Shown piece after piece: positions 38,641 through 48,600 of a stretch of DNA of 64,000 nucleotides; positions within the stretch are counted from its first letter, which is position 1; every line of letters starts with the position of its first letter. A model generated the notes under the pieces. It made no database searches. It was not told the DNA's origin and was given only the letters and a program-made list of their open reading frames with translations. A program made the position numbers and the translations under genes. Where the stretch lies: contig OZ244794.1 of the NCBI GenBank assembly GCA_965219915.1, positions 1,054,001-1,118,000 of the forward strand, written 5' to 3'. The stretch comes from Bin80 sp965219915. GTDB lineage: Bacteria; Bacteroidota; Rhodothermia; Rhodothermales; Bin80.

Positions 38641-38802
38641 ACTCGCCTTGTGAATATGTCCTAGCTAGCGGACCATCACACCGCCATGGGCAGCCAACGC
38701 CCACTAGGATAGCAACGCTTCAATTGTTTTTCCATTAACTTCACGTTCTAACATATTCCTTATCTGTAATATAATGGATAATATTGATTCATGAGCCTCT
38801 TT
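38641..38802. repeat. Right arm of the long inverted repeat, upstream of the giant-protein gene
   Basis: Reverse-complement match of the left arm at 22999-23137: 38641-38769 aligns without gaps, then 23 extra bases, then GAGCCTCTTT at 38793-38802. It ends 124 bases upstream of the giant-protein ATG. It contains the same hairpin (TGGGC-7-GCCCA) with a changed loop. The arms lie at the outer ends of a 15.7-kb cassette and point towards each other. Confidence 0.9.
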
Positions 38803-39442
38803 TGGGTGATTTTTTGAAGGATTTTGATGATTGGCGGAGCTGCGTACTGAAGTTGTTCGGGGGTTCTGATCTGCCCTGCGAGGTTACGAGTCTTCAGATT
38901 TTATAATGGGACTATCCCGGCTGGTTGAGCCACATTAGCATGAGATCACCGTGCGCCGTAGAAAGGCGCTTTACTGTGGTGGGTGCGAATCCCACCCAAC
39001 ACCTGTCACTCCGGTTAGTAGCGGCCTTGACGTATAATCGAGGTAACGAGATGATATAAAGCATTAAGGTTAACGGGCTACGTAGCGTAGCTTAGCGACC
39101 ATGCGGGCCGGAACGCGTAGTGAACGCTGAGCAGGCTCCGAAACATGTAATGTGAGTGTCGACCTTCAAGTGATATGGGGAAGACCGGCGAGTCTTGGGA
39201 AGCGAGCGACACGAGCACCAAGGCGGCTCACCGGGGTCATGGCGCTGGCACGCGTGGAAGATCGGGGAAGCAGCAACACTGGAAGACCTGTTGGTGCTGA
39301 TGCACACGGCAACTGGGACTCCGCGAGGAGCAGACCGGGCCGGCAGGATGGCGGATGAGTCCGTAGTACCTTAGAACCGGGGTAATGCCAGTGGAGGGAA
39401 GGGGCGCTGAGTTGAACACAGTATGGATAAGGATGAAGGGAC

Positions 39443-40782
39443 ATGATTACTGACACACGTCTAACAGGATTTGAAAAAGTTCGGAGGCTCCACACCGTAC
39501 TACATGCGAAAGCGATGGAATCGGCCGACGACCGATTCCATGCCCTTGCGGATAAGGTTTGGCGGATGGATTTTCTTTGGGAAGCGTGGAAGCTGGTACG
39601 CCGAAACGGTGGCAGTGCGGGCGTGGACGGAGAAACGATCACGGATGTCAAACAGCGGGGGGTGGAAGCATGGTTACAAGAACTGTCGCAGGACCTACGG
39701 GATGGTACCTGAACGCCGAAGGCGATACGTCAGGTACTGATTCCGAAGAAACAGCCAGGGAAGTGTCGCCCCTTAGGGGTTCCATATCTCCGGGACCGTG
39801 TGGCCCCGACTTCGGCGATGTTGGTACTATCGCCGATCTTTGATGCAGACCTCCAACCGGAAAAATATGGGTATCGCGAGGGCCGAAGCGCCTAGGATGC
39901 GGTAAAGCGTATCCACCATCTGTTGAATCGTAGACACTGTGAAGTAGTGGACACGGACTTATCTAACTACTTCGGCGAGATTCCCCACGCGGAGTTGATG
40001 AAGAGTTTGGCTCGTCGCATAAGTGATGGGCGGATGCTCAGACTCATCAAAGCGTGGTTGGAGATGCCGGTAGTGGAGGAGGATAAAACAGGCGGGAAAC
40101 GACGCACGAATCGCGCACGGCGGGAACGTAAAGGGACGCCCTTGGGCAGTCCGATATCCCCGCTGTTGAGCAATATCTATATACGCCGTTTTATTCTTGG
40201 CTGGAAGCTGCTGGGCTATGCTCGGCAGTTTGGCGCAGAGATAGTATGCTACCCAGCCGATTTTTGTGTATTGGGACGCGCATCCGCGGTAGAGATGTTG
40301 CTGGTGATTACCCGGCTGGTGAACCGTTTGAAGCTGCCCATCAATGCGCAAAAGACGCGATGCTTAAGATGTCCCGAAGAGGCGTTTGAGTTTCTCGGAT
40401 ACCGCATCGGCTGGAACTATCGCCCGAAGACAGGGACGAGGTACATCGGTATGCGCCCGAGCAAAGGGAGCGTACAAAGTATCTGCTGTCGCATTAGTGA
40501 ACAAACGGACATTCGGTTCGGGTCAATGGAAGCGGAAGAGATGGTACGCCGTCTAAACTGGGTACTCTCTGGTCGGGCCAACTACTTCACGCTGGGACAG
40601 GTGAGTCCCGCCTACCGTTCTATTGACCGACACGCAACGTGGCGGCTGTGACAGTGGTTCTGTCGGAAGCATAAGATAAAGTCTGGGGAGTATATGCGCT
40701 TCTCGGATCTTAGGCTACGAGAAACCTACGGTCTACAATATCTTGCGCCGAAGACGAAGGACTTTCCGTGGGCGAAGGCATG
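39443..40782 (+). pseudogene. ltrA: Group II intron maturase, broken
   Basis: The first frame reads ADKVWRMDFLWEAWKLVRRN, GGSAGVDGETI, ELSQDLRDGT. After a shift near 39710 the pieces continue through RPLGVPYLRD and KYGYREGRSA, an in-frame TAG at 39893, then VVDTDLSNYFGEIPHAELM, GTPLGSPISPLLSNIYIR, INAQKTRCLRC, FEFLGYRIGW and the maturase tail. The active site has become YPADF instead of YADDF. Three kinds of damage make it inactive; the ribozyme might still be served by another maturase. Confidence 0.82.
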
Positions 40783-40791
40783 AATTAAACT

Positions 40792-40826
40792 GAGAGCCGG
40801 ATGCGGGAAAACTGCACGTCCGGTTG
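40792..40826 (+). ncRNA. Group II intron domain V
   Basis: GAGCCGGATGCGGGAAAACT followed by GCACGTCCGGTT folds into the conserved catalytic hairpin: outer stem AGCCGGA/TCCGGTT, inner stem TGCGG/CTGCA, GAAA loop. This is the best-conserved piece of a group II ribozyme and confirms the intron call. Confidence 0.8.
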
Positions 40827-41335
40827 TGTGTCCAGCTAAGGCTGGTGTGTTCAGCGGGAGTCAGTCCCGCCAAAGTAATAATCAGAGCTTTGTAGCTTGG
40901 GTAGTATGGAAGCGGGAGACCAAATTCATGAAGCCTACCGACAGCGTCTCCGCAAGGGAGGCGGCGAGTCCTCGGGCCGTTACGTGAGTGAACGCACAAG
41001 TGGCCTCGAGAGTGTATTCCGAAGGCCGAGCCCCCAACCGAAGGGCGGAGGCAGCATGGGCGGTCGAGTCCTGTTTGACACAACCGTTCCACTTCGGCGG
41101 GGTGGTAGCGACGGCACGAGGACAAGGACACACCGAACAACTGGAGAACCCCGTCTTGCCCCGGCGAGAAATTGCCGGAGGAAGGTACGTGCTATAACCG
41201 GCAGTCCCGGGAAGGGCACGGAAGGCGAGCGGGGGACGGAGCGGCGAGTAGTAGCGATGAAGCGGGGTAATGCCTGGGGAGCGAAGGCGCCGCACTGTTG
41301 GTACGTTCTTCTTCAATACGGGAGGCAGGGATGAT

Positions 41336-42658
41336 ATGACAAAAGCATCCATCAGTCTGCAGGACCTGTGAAGGAGGATATACCTCAAAGCCAAGGCAGC
41401 GCCAGAGCATCGTTTCTGGGGCCTGTACGTGCATGTGTGCAAACTGGGGACGCTGCAGGCGGCGTATTGGATGGCCAAGTGCAACGGCGGTGGCCCCGGC
41501 ATCGACGGCGAGACGTTCGAGGCCATCAAGGCGGTGGGGGCACAGCAGTTTTTTGGAAAGCCTACAGCACGAACTGGTCACGCGGCGTTACCGACCCGCA
41601 CGATTGCGTAAGAAGCGGATTCCCAAGGGAGGCGGCAAGTACCGCATGCTGGGGATACCGACGATACGGGACCGTGTATTGCAGGGGGCGCTGAAGCTGA
41701 TTCTGGAGCCGGTGTTTGAGGCGGACTTTCAGGAGGGGTCGTACGGGTATCGGCCGAAACGCACGGCGCGTGTGGCTGTCAATCGTGCAGGTACGGCGTT
41801 GGTAAAGGGGATGACCCGACTCATTTATGTGGATCTGGCCTCGTATTTCGATACGGTGCGGCGCCACATCCTGCTCGGGAAGGTTGCCGCGCGCATCAGT
41901 GACGCGACATCCTTTGGCTGCTGGAGCGTATCCTGCGGGCGGGCGGCAAGAAGGGTGTGTCGCAGGGGGGTGTCATCTCTCCGCTGTTCAGCAACCTCTA
42001 CCTCAACGAGGTGGACCGGATGCTGGAGCGGGCAAAGACGGTCACTCGGGCGCCGGGCTACTTTCATCTGGAGTATGCCCGTTTTGCCGACGACCTGATG
42101 ATTCTTGTGGATGGCCATCCCAAATGGGACTGGCTGGAGCAGGGCGTGTACAAGCGTCTTCTGGAAGAGTTGGCCAAGCTCGACGTTTCACTGAACGTGG
42201 AGAAGACGAAACGCGTGGATTTCGCCCAAGGGGAGAGTTTCGCGTTTCTGGGATTCCGGATACGTCTGTACGACACGAAGGGAGGCCGGTGGGGCGTCCC
42301 GAAGGTGCCCCGTATGAAGGCGCGCACGAAGCTGTTACGCACGCTGAAGGAGGAGTTCTGGCGTTTTCGTTCTCAGCCGGTGGGACGAGTGATCGCACGC
42401 ATCAATCCGATACTGCGGGGGTGGGTAAACTACTTTCGCATCGGCCAATCGAGTCGGTGCTTCGGATACGTGCGCAACTGGGTCGAGCATAAGGTGCGGC
42501 GCCACATGATGCGAGCCCGGGGGTGCAAGGGCTATGGCTGGAAGCGGTGGAGTGGGCGGATGCTGTATGACCGACTGGGACTGTATGCCCAGTGGCAAGT
42601 GCAGTATTACCAGCCGAAAGCGCGCCCACGCCAACTGCGCATAGGCTTTGAGATGTAG
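41336..42658 (+). pseudogene. ltrA: Group II intron maturase, three lesions
   Basis: The frame starts MTKASISLQDL at 41336 and meets TGA where an Arg codon is expected. It then reads IYLKAKAAPEHRFWGLYVHV and GGPGIDGETFEAIKA, shifts near 41555, reads KKRIPKGGGKYRMLGIPTIR, GSYGYRPKRTA and LIYVDLASYFDTVRRHILL, and shifts again near 41905. It ends with GVSQGGVISPLFSNLYLNEV, EYARFADDLMILV, a GIIM-type domain X (QPVGRVIARINPILRGWVN) and LRIGFEM. The catalytic FADD is intact, and one point reversion plus two shifts would restore it, so decay is recent. Confidence 0.85.
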
Positions 42659-42666
42659 CCAACAGG

Positions 42667-42700
42667 AAAGCCCGGTGCGGGAAAACTGCACGCCGTGGTT
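42667..42700 (+). ncRNA. Group II intron domain V
   Basis: AAAGCCCGGTGCGGGAAAAC followed by TGCACGCCGTGGTTTG matches the domain V form common in introns with this maturase type: stems GCCCGG/CCGTGG and GTGCG/TGCAC with a GAAA loop. It marks the 3' end region of the second intron. Confidence 0.75.
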
Positions 42701-42767
42701 TGACGCGGCGGGGCCTGGAAACGTAGGTAGGTCTGGTATAGGATAACAGGTTCCATTTCCAGGCGAT

Positions 42768-43859
42768 ATGCGCATTTACAACAAGCTTTATCTGGGGCTG
42801 GATGCCCACACGCGCAACTGTGTTCTGGCGACCATGAACGCGTCTGGGCGTGTGGTTTCTACGCGAGAGTTTTCGACTTCGGAGACGGCGCAGATTCGTT
42901 ACGTCACCGAACTGTCTGCACGATCCAGGCATTTGATGTTGGAGGAGTCTTCATTGGCCGGCTGGATGTTTTCGGTGCTGCGTCCGTATGTAACCGAGTT
43001 GATCGTTTGTGATCCTCGGCACAATGCGCTCATCAGTTATGGAAACAAGAATGACCGTAGCGATGCCGTTGACCTCTGCCGGCTACTTCGACTGGGGGAA
43101 TTCGTTGAGGTATTTCACTCAGATCAAGCCTGCCGAACGGATTTCAAGATTGCAGTCCAACAGTATTTACGTGTTCGGACTGATCATGCGAGACTGAAAT
43201 CTCAAATCAAGGCAAAGTACCATCAAGCAGGCCTGATGAATGTGCGTGGCACCGAGGTATTCACCAAGACGCATCGCGGGAGCTACCTGGATCGGTTGCC
43301 GACCAAGGCCCGGCAGAAAATTATTGCTTACTTGTATGATCGTCTGGATGCAACGGGCGAGCTCCGAAAAAAGGCTCGTGCGACCATGGTTGAACTGGGC
43401 AAGCCGTATCCAGAAATTCAAAGGTTCCAGCATGTACCCGGGATCGGCGTTGTAGGCGCACATGTATTCAGTGCGTTTATCCAGACGCCCCACCGGTTTG
43501 CCACGAAGCAGCGATTGTGGAAATACTGCAAACTCGGCATTCGTGAACGTAGCAGCGCGGGCAAACCATTGGCTTACAAGCGCCTGGATCGCTCCGGATC
43601 GGGGGCATTAAAGGATTTGAGCTATCGGTGCTGGCTAACCTCTCAACAAGTTGCAGCGCCCAATGAGGTGTCCTCATTCTATGATGCTTCACTGCGCCGT
43701 ACGGATAACCCAACACACGCTCGACTCAATACACAGCGAAAGGTCCTCGCAGTGCTGTGGACCATCTGGAGGAAAGATGTAGACTACAATCCAGCACTTT
43801 TTTATTCACCACCTGAATCCGCAACGGTTGCGCGGACTGTGGAACTCAATCGTGTCTAG
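42768..43859 (+). CDS. IS110-family transposase (DEDD recombinase), intact
   Basis: 363 residues. The N-terminal RuvC-like domain has LGLDAHTRNC (first Asp), LEESSLAGW (Glu), DPRHNALI and NDRSDAVDLCRLLRLGEF (later Asp pair), and the C-terminal part has the transposase_20 region HVPGIGVVGAHVFSAFIQTP with the expected catalytic Ser region (RSGSGALKDLSYRCW). IS110 enzymes use a non-coding bridge RNA from the element's end to choose target and donor. It is the only transposase gene in the window with no visible damage besides istB. It lies about 70 bases after the domain V of a group II intron. Confidence 0.9.
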   Translation: MRIYNKLYLGLDAHTRNCVLATMNASGRVVSTREFSTSETAQIRYVTELSARSRHLMLEESSLAGWMFSVLRPYVTELIVCDPRHNALISYGNKNDRSDAVDLCRLLRLGEFVEVFHSDQACRTDFKIAVQQYLRVRTDHARLKSQIKAKYHQAGLMNVRGTEVFTKTHRGSYLDRLPTKARQKIIAYLYDRLDATGELRKKARATMVELGKPYPEIQRFQHVPGIGVVGAHVFSAFIQTPHRFATKQRLWKYCKLGIRERSSAGKPLAYKRLDRSGSGALKDLSYRCWLTSQQVAAPNEVSSFYDASLRRTDNPTHARLNTQRKVLAVLWTIWRKDVDYNPALFYSPPESATVARTVELNRV

Positions 43860-44209
43860 CAACGGATGCTTGTGGATCTGGGTAGCCGGGATATGCTCCA
43901 GCGCGGTTCTATGCTCCCCCAAGTGGAAGCTCGACTTAGAGAATAGCAACCCGGCCTTTATGCCCCATTAGACAATAGCGCCCACAGGGGACGCTCACAA
44001 ACGAGCTTGGCAACTGAAAAGGCTTTTGGTTATTCGTCTTGTTGGCCCACACCAAAGCAGACCGAAGCATCGCACAAACATGGATCACCGATAACAGACG
44101 GCATAATAAACCGATTTGGACCGGTGGCACCCTGCAAAATATCACACATTTTGCAGATTGGGGGAGGTGTGTGTGAAACTTTGTTTATCAAACGAGCACC
44201 GCGTCGGCC
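43860..44209. other. IS110 downstream flank, possible structured RNA
   Basis: No gene. A stem GCCGGG (43885-43890) pairs with CCCGGC (43950-43955) around a 59-base interior. In the IS1111 subgroup the bridge RNA lies on this side, so the stretch is a candidate; element ends were not located. The rest, to 44209, shows nothing else I recognise. Confidence 0.3.
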
Positions 44210-45158
44210 TCTTGACTATACGAGGAGATGGGCATCGATGTTGGGGTTGAGGACTATAACGGAGGCCTCGCCCAAATCCGCGCTCAGGTGGAAATTGGCA
44301 ATATCCACTGGGATGCAGTGGATCTGAAATTTGCCGATGCGGTGCGGGGATGCGACGAAAGACTTCTGTAACCGATAGATGTCGACATATTATCGTCTGG
44401 CCCCGATGGAACACCCGCTATTGAGGAGTTTGTGGCCGAAAGACTGACCGAATGTAGTGTGGCCAGTCTCTATTGGTCAAGCGTGTATGCCTACAGTGCC
44501 ACGGCCATTCCTGGTCCCAAGCCCACTACGATGGCTGACTTTTTCGACTTGGAGACCTTCTCTGGTCGCCGGGGAATGAGGCGTGCACCGCAGGTAAATC
44601 TTGAATGGGCATTGATCGCAGACGGGGTACCCCTAGATCAGGTGTACGCTACATTGGATACCCCCGAGGGGGTTGAACGTGCCTTTGCAAAACTCGAAAC
44701 CATTAAGGACGAGGTAATCTGGTGGGAGGCGGGTGCCCAGCCGCCACAAAAGCTGGCCGACGGGGAAATGATCATGACCACAGCCTACAACGGTCGTATT
44801 TTCAACGCACAGGTGCTTGAAGATCAGCCGTTCGTGATTGTATGGGACGGACAGATGCTTGATGTGGGGCAGATCGGAATTGTCCGAGGTACACCACGCC
44901 TCAGGGAGGCATTGGAACATGCTGTCTTCGCAACCAGTGCTGAATCATTGTCGCGGATCGGGAGGCGGATCCATTTTCCATGTGCGGAAGTCCGAGATGC
45001 CACTGGTGACCACCCATGTGGTGGCTGGCGTAGACATGGAACCACACATGCCAGCGAGTCTCGCCAATACGCAGCGTGCTCCGCGTTTCAACTCAGCTTG
45101 GTGGGTTGATCACCAGGACGAAATGAACGAACGGTTCAGTGCATGGCTGGTCAACTGA
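44210..45158 (+). pseudogene. Polyamine-type ABC transporter substrate-binding protein, decayed
   Basis: The N-terminal third is missing. The frame reads YEEMGIDVGVEDYNGGLAQI and WDAVDLKFADAVRGCDERLL, hits TAA at 44371, then continues PIDVDILSSG... through SVASLYWSSVYAYSATAIPG, GRRGMRRAPQVNLEWALIAD and GEMIMTTAYNGRIFNAQVLE. It shifts near 44960 and ends NTQRAPRFNSAWWVDHQDEM, NERFSAWLVN. This is the PotD/PotF-like family. No permease or ATPase genes remain nearby. It lacks its start and signal peptide, perhaps removed by the adjacent IS110 insertion. Confidence 0.7.
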
Positions 45159-45605
45159 GATTTTCTTCTTCAAGGGGCGCTGCGACTGCAAGGACGTAAT
45201 TGGGCTTCCTGTACGCCGAAACCATCATCCACTTTTTTTCGGCCGATTCTGCAAAATATCCAACTTCAATCAGGATATCGATGGATGGGTTCTGACTCCA
45301 GGCAGGGGGCGTGTGATTGTATTTGTTGCGAGTCGTATGCTAGACTGCCCTGGACATTCAAGCCCTTTCTAGTGCTTCACTGTGAACAGGTACTGAAATC
45401 AATCAACGGGTTTGCGAAGCCATGAATGAGCACGGTTGACCCATCGTTAACCATGTGCTGCACCTCACGTTGAATCATCGATCAACAGCTACAGCTACCT
45501 TGTCCGGAATCCCTTATCGTCATTCCAGCAATTATTTTATGAAGCTCTCTAATGGAATACAGAGGTTCATGTGACCGGATCCAGCCTCCTCTGCCATACC
45601 GCTTT
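45159..45605. other. Gap without a recognised gene
   Basis: I see no convincing coding sequence, RNA or repeat between the binding-protein pseudogene and the stop of the autotransporter gene. Confidence 0.5.
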
Positions 45606-48600
45606 TCAATACTGCAGCGATCCCTGCAGATTCAGTCCAACGTCTCCCAGAGTTGCTGCGTGGGCATGCACCAGTCCATAGACTGCCACGGTAAACCGGT
45701 CTCGGGGGTGCAGCACTCCCCCCAGCCGCAATAGTGCGCCCCCGGGCTGCCAGGTGGCCCCCAGGACCGATCGGGCCGTTCCCTGCCGCATTGGAATCCC
45801 ATAGCCCAGCTCCATCTCCGTCCGGTGAAGGGCGCGCCCCACCTGAACGGCATCCAGCACCGTCTGCTGATGATTCAGGGCCAGTCCCTGATTTGCCCCC
45901 CAGGAGGGACGGACCCGGAGCATCCATGGTTCGGTCCCGCCTCCAACCTGCACCGATCCCGAGATCCCCCACTCCGTAAACCCGTCTTCCGCGTGCAGGA
46001 CCAACCCGCGGGAACGCACTTCCCCCTTCAGGTGCCACGCCGGAACCGACACCCGAACTCCGCCTCCCAACTCCATCCCCAGTCCCGTCTCTGCACTCCC
46101 GCCGTCCTGACGTACATTCGCCTCCACATACGGACGAACCCGATCCCCCAGATCCAACAGCGCCTCCATACCCAAACGGGTCTGGTAGACCTGAGCCGTC
46201 ACATCCAGATCCGATACCGCGGCATCCGCATACCAGACATCCCCATGGTAGCTCAGCCGCAACGCCTGCATCGACACCAGAGTCCCCCGAACCCCCAGTG
46301 CACCGAATCCCGAGGTCAGCCGCCCCGACAGGTCCATCCCCTCCGCCCGACCCCGACCATAGCCTCCACTCATCCAGATGCCACCCCCTGTCGGATGCTG
46401 ATAGGCCACATACGGATACATCCCCGTCAGCCCGGACGACAGCTTTCCCGTGTCCTCATGCCCCGCAAATGATCCATCGCCCCGGCTGTGCGCCACAACC
46501 AGGCCCGCCATCCAGCGCTCATCCCACCGATAATCCACCCCAAACAATCCCGTAGATACCGACCCACGCAGACGGAGCGCCCCTGTTCCCCGACCCCGAA
46601 ACCGCCGGAATGCCCCGCGACCCCACACGCCAAATCTCCCACCAGGCGCCGCCGTGCTCCTCGATACATGACATCCCCCAAGCAACTCACCCAGCGACGG
46701 CCGCCAGTCCGACGCCGTCTGCCAAAGACGCACCAGATCTGCACGATCCCCTGCCGCACAAACCGATGCATCCGCCCCGGACCGAAACCGCTCCTGCAAC
46801 GCCTCCACCACCTGCACCGACGAGGTGCGCACAAACCGCGCCGCATACGCGGCCAGCACATTCCGGGTGACCGAACCCGCCTCGCGAATCGTCGCCACCG
46901 CCACCGCCTTCGCGATCTTCGCATGCGTCGATTGCTCCAAATGCACCGAAAACGTCTCCTGCCGCCAATCCAGATCATCCCGCAGCAATGGTACCGCGAT
47001 CATGGCGGCAACCGCCCCCGGAGCAAATTCCAACACCCCCGCCACGGCACGATAGTCTTCGCCCGCCTTGGCCGTCCCATTCCTGGTCCGGTAGGATACC
47101 GAGACCGGTTGGGAACTCGGCTCAGACAAATGAACCGTAAATCGAACCATCCCCGCCGACTCCTGAACCACCTCGTCCTCAATGTGAAGCGTCACCCCGC
47201 CATCATCATCCACAATCGTCAACGTACCAACCCCGCGTTCAATGATCGCATTCCGCGGATTGGACAGCGTCAATGTCAGGGTCTCGTCCTCCTCAGCAAT
47301 CGCGTCATCCACAATCCCCACCGAAATCACCCCTTTCGTCGCATTCCGACTGAACACCACGAATCCCTGTGACGACACATAGTCCGAAGGCGCCTCTGCC
47401 GTACCATCCGACGTCTTATACTGCACTACTACGGTCTCATCCGAAGGACGACTCAGCTCCACGCGCAGCTGTCCCGTCTTCGCATCCTCCCGGCGCGTTA
47501 GATCAAAAATCGAAACAGACAGCGGCGCAAGATCATTGTCGATGATCGTCGCAGCCACCGAATGCGTCACCCCCGTGTAACCGCCGCCCGAGGCTGTGAG
47601 GGTCAAGGCCACCGGGTCATCCGTATAGTCTTCATCCTCCGCTGCCGTCAGTCCCACCGTCTGCACCGTGCTCCAGTTCGTCGCCGTAAAGGTCAAGGTC
47701 TGTGGAGCCGGCGTCAGGTCCGTGCCCGCATGTCCGGCGACCGTCACGGTTACTGCACCCGCTGGCTGCGCCGAAAGCATCACAGGCAGACCCATTGAAC
47801 TGCCCTCGGGTACCGCTATGGAGGCCGGCGCCGTTATCGATGCTACGTCATTGTCATTGATCGTCACGGCCACTGAATGCGTCACCCCCGTATAACCGCC
47901 GCCCGAACCCATGAGCGTCAGGGTCACCTCGTCATTCACAAAATCATCGTCCTCGGCGGCCGTCAGGTGCATCGTCTGCTCCGTGCTCCAGTTCGTCGTC
48001 GTAAAGATCAATGTCTGTGGGGTCGGAGTCAGATCGGTGGCCGCATGTCCGGCAACCGTCAGCGTCACGTTTGCCGTCGGCTGCGAGGAAAGCGACACAG
48101 GCAGGTCGCGGAAGCCGCCCTCGGGCACCGCCACGGATGCCAGCGCCGCTATCGATGCTACGTCATTGTCGGTGATCGTCACGGCCGCTGAGTGGGTCAC
48201 CCCCGCATAACCGCCGCCCGAGGCCGCGAGCGTCAGCGTGACCGGATCATCGCTAAAATCCAGATCCTCAGCCGCTGCCAGCACCACCGTCTGCGGAGCG
48301 TTCCAGTTGGTGGGGGTAAAGATCAGCGCCGGGGGAGTCGGGGTCAGGTCCGTGCCCGCGTGCCCGGCAATCGTCAGCGTTACCTCTGCCGTTGGCTCCG
48401 CCGAAAGCGCCACAGGCAGGTCGCGGGAACCGCCCTCGGGCACCACTATGGACGCGGGCGCCGTCACCGCCGCTACATCATCATCCGTGATCGTGAGGGT
48501 GATATCTGCGGGACCCGTGACTCCCACCGTGTTGCTGGCTGAGCCCCGAATTATGATCGTTTTGTCCGGCGCATCCACGTCATTGTCCACGGCGGTAATC

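Larger units (their letters stand above)
38951..40870 (+). mobile_element. Group II intron (decayed maturase, domain V present)
   Basis: A GTGCG motif at 38951 fits the conserved 5' end. About 490 bases of structured RNA region follow, then a broken maturase and a domain V hairpin at 40792-40826. The 3' end lies roughly at 40830-40900, just before the next intron. It sits 150 bases outside the right arm of the inverted repeat. Confidence 0.7.
40900..42730 (+). mobile_element. Second group II intron (tandem), decayed maturase
   Basis: About 430 bases of GC-rich structured sequence, a maturase pseudogene and a domain V at 42667-42700. It directly follows the previous intron. The 5' end is not clear; no unambiguous GTGYG was found, so it may be truncated. 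The IS110 gene starts shortly after its 3' end. Confidence 0.65.

Noticed and set aside
46488..47372. 294-residue plus-strand frame inside the autotransporter gene
   Set aside because: Arg/Pro/His-rich antisense reading of the repetitive minus-strand gene; no start context or homology.
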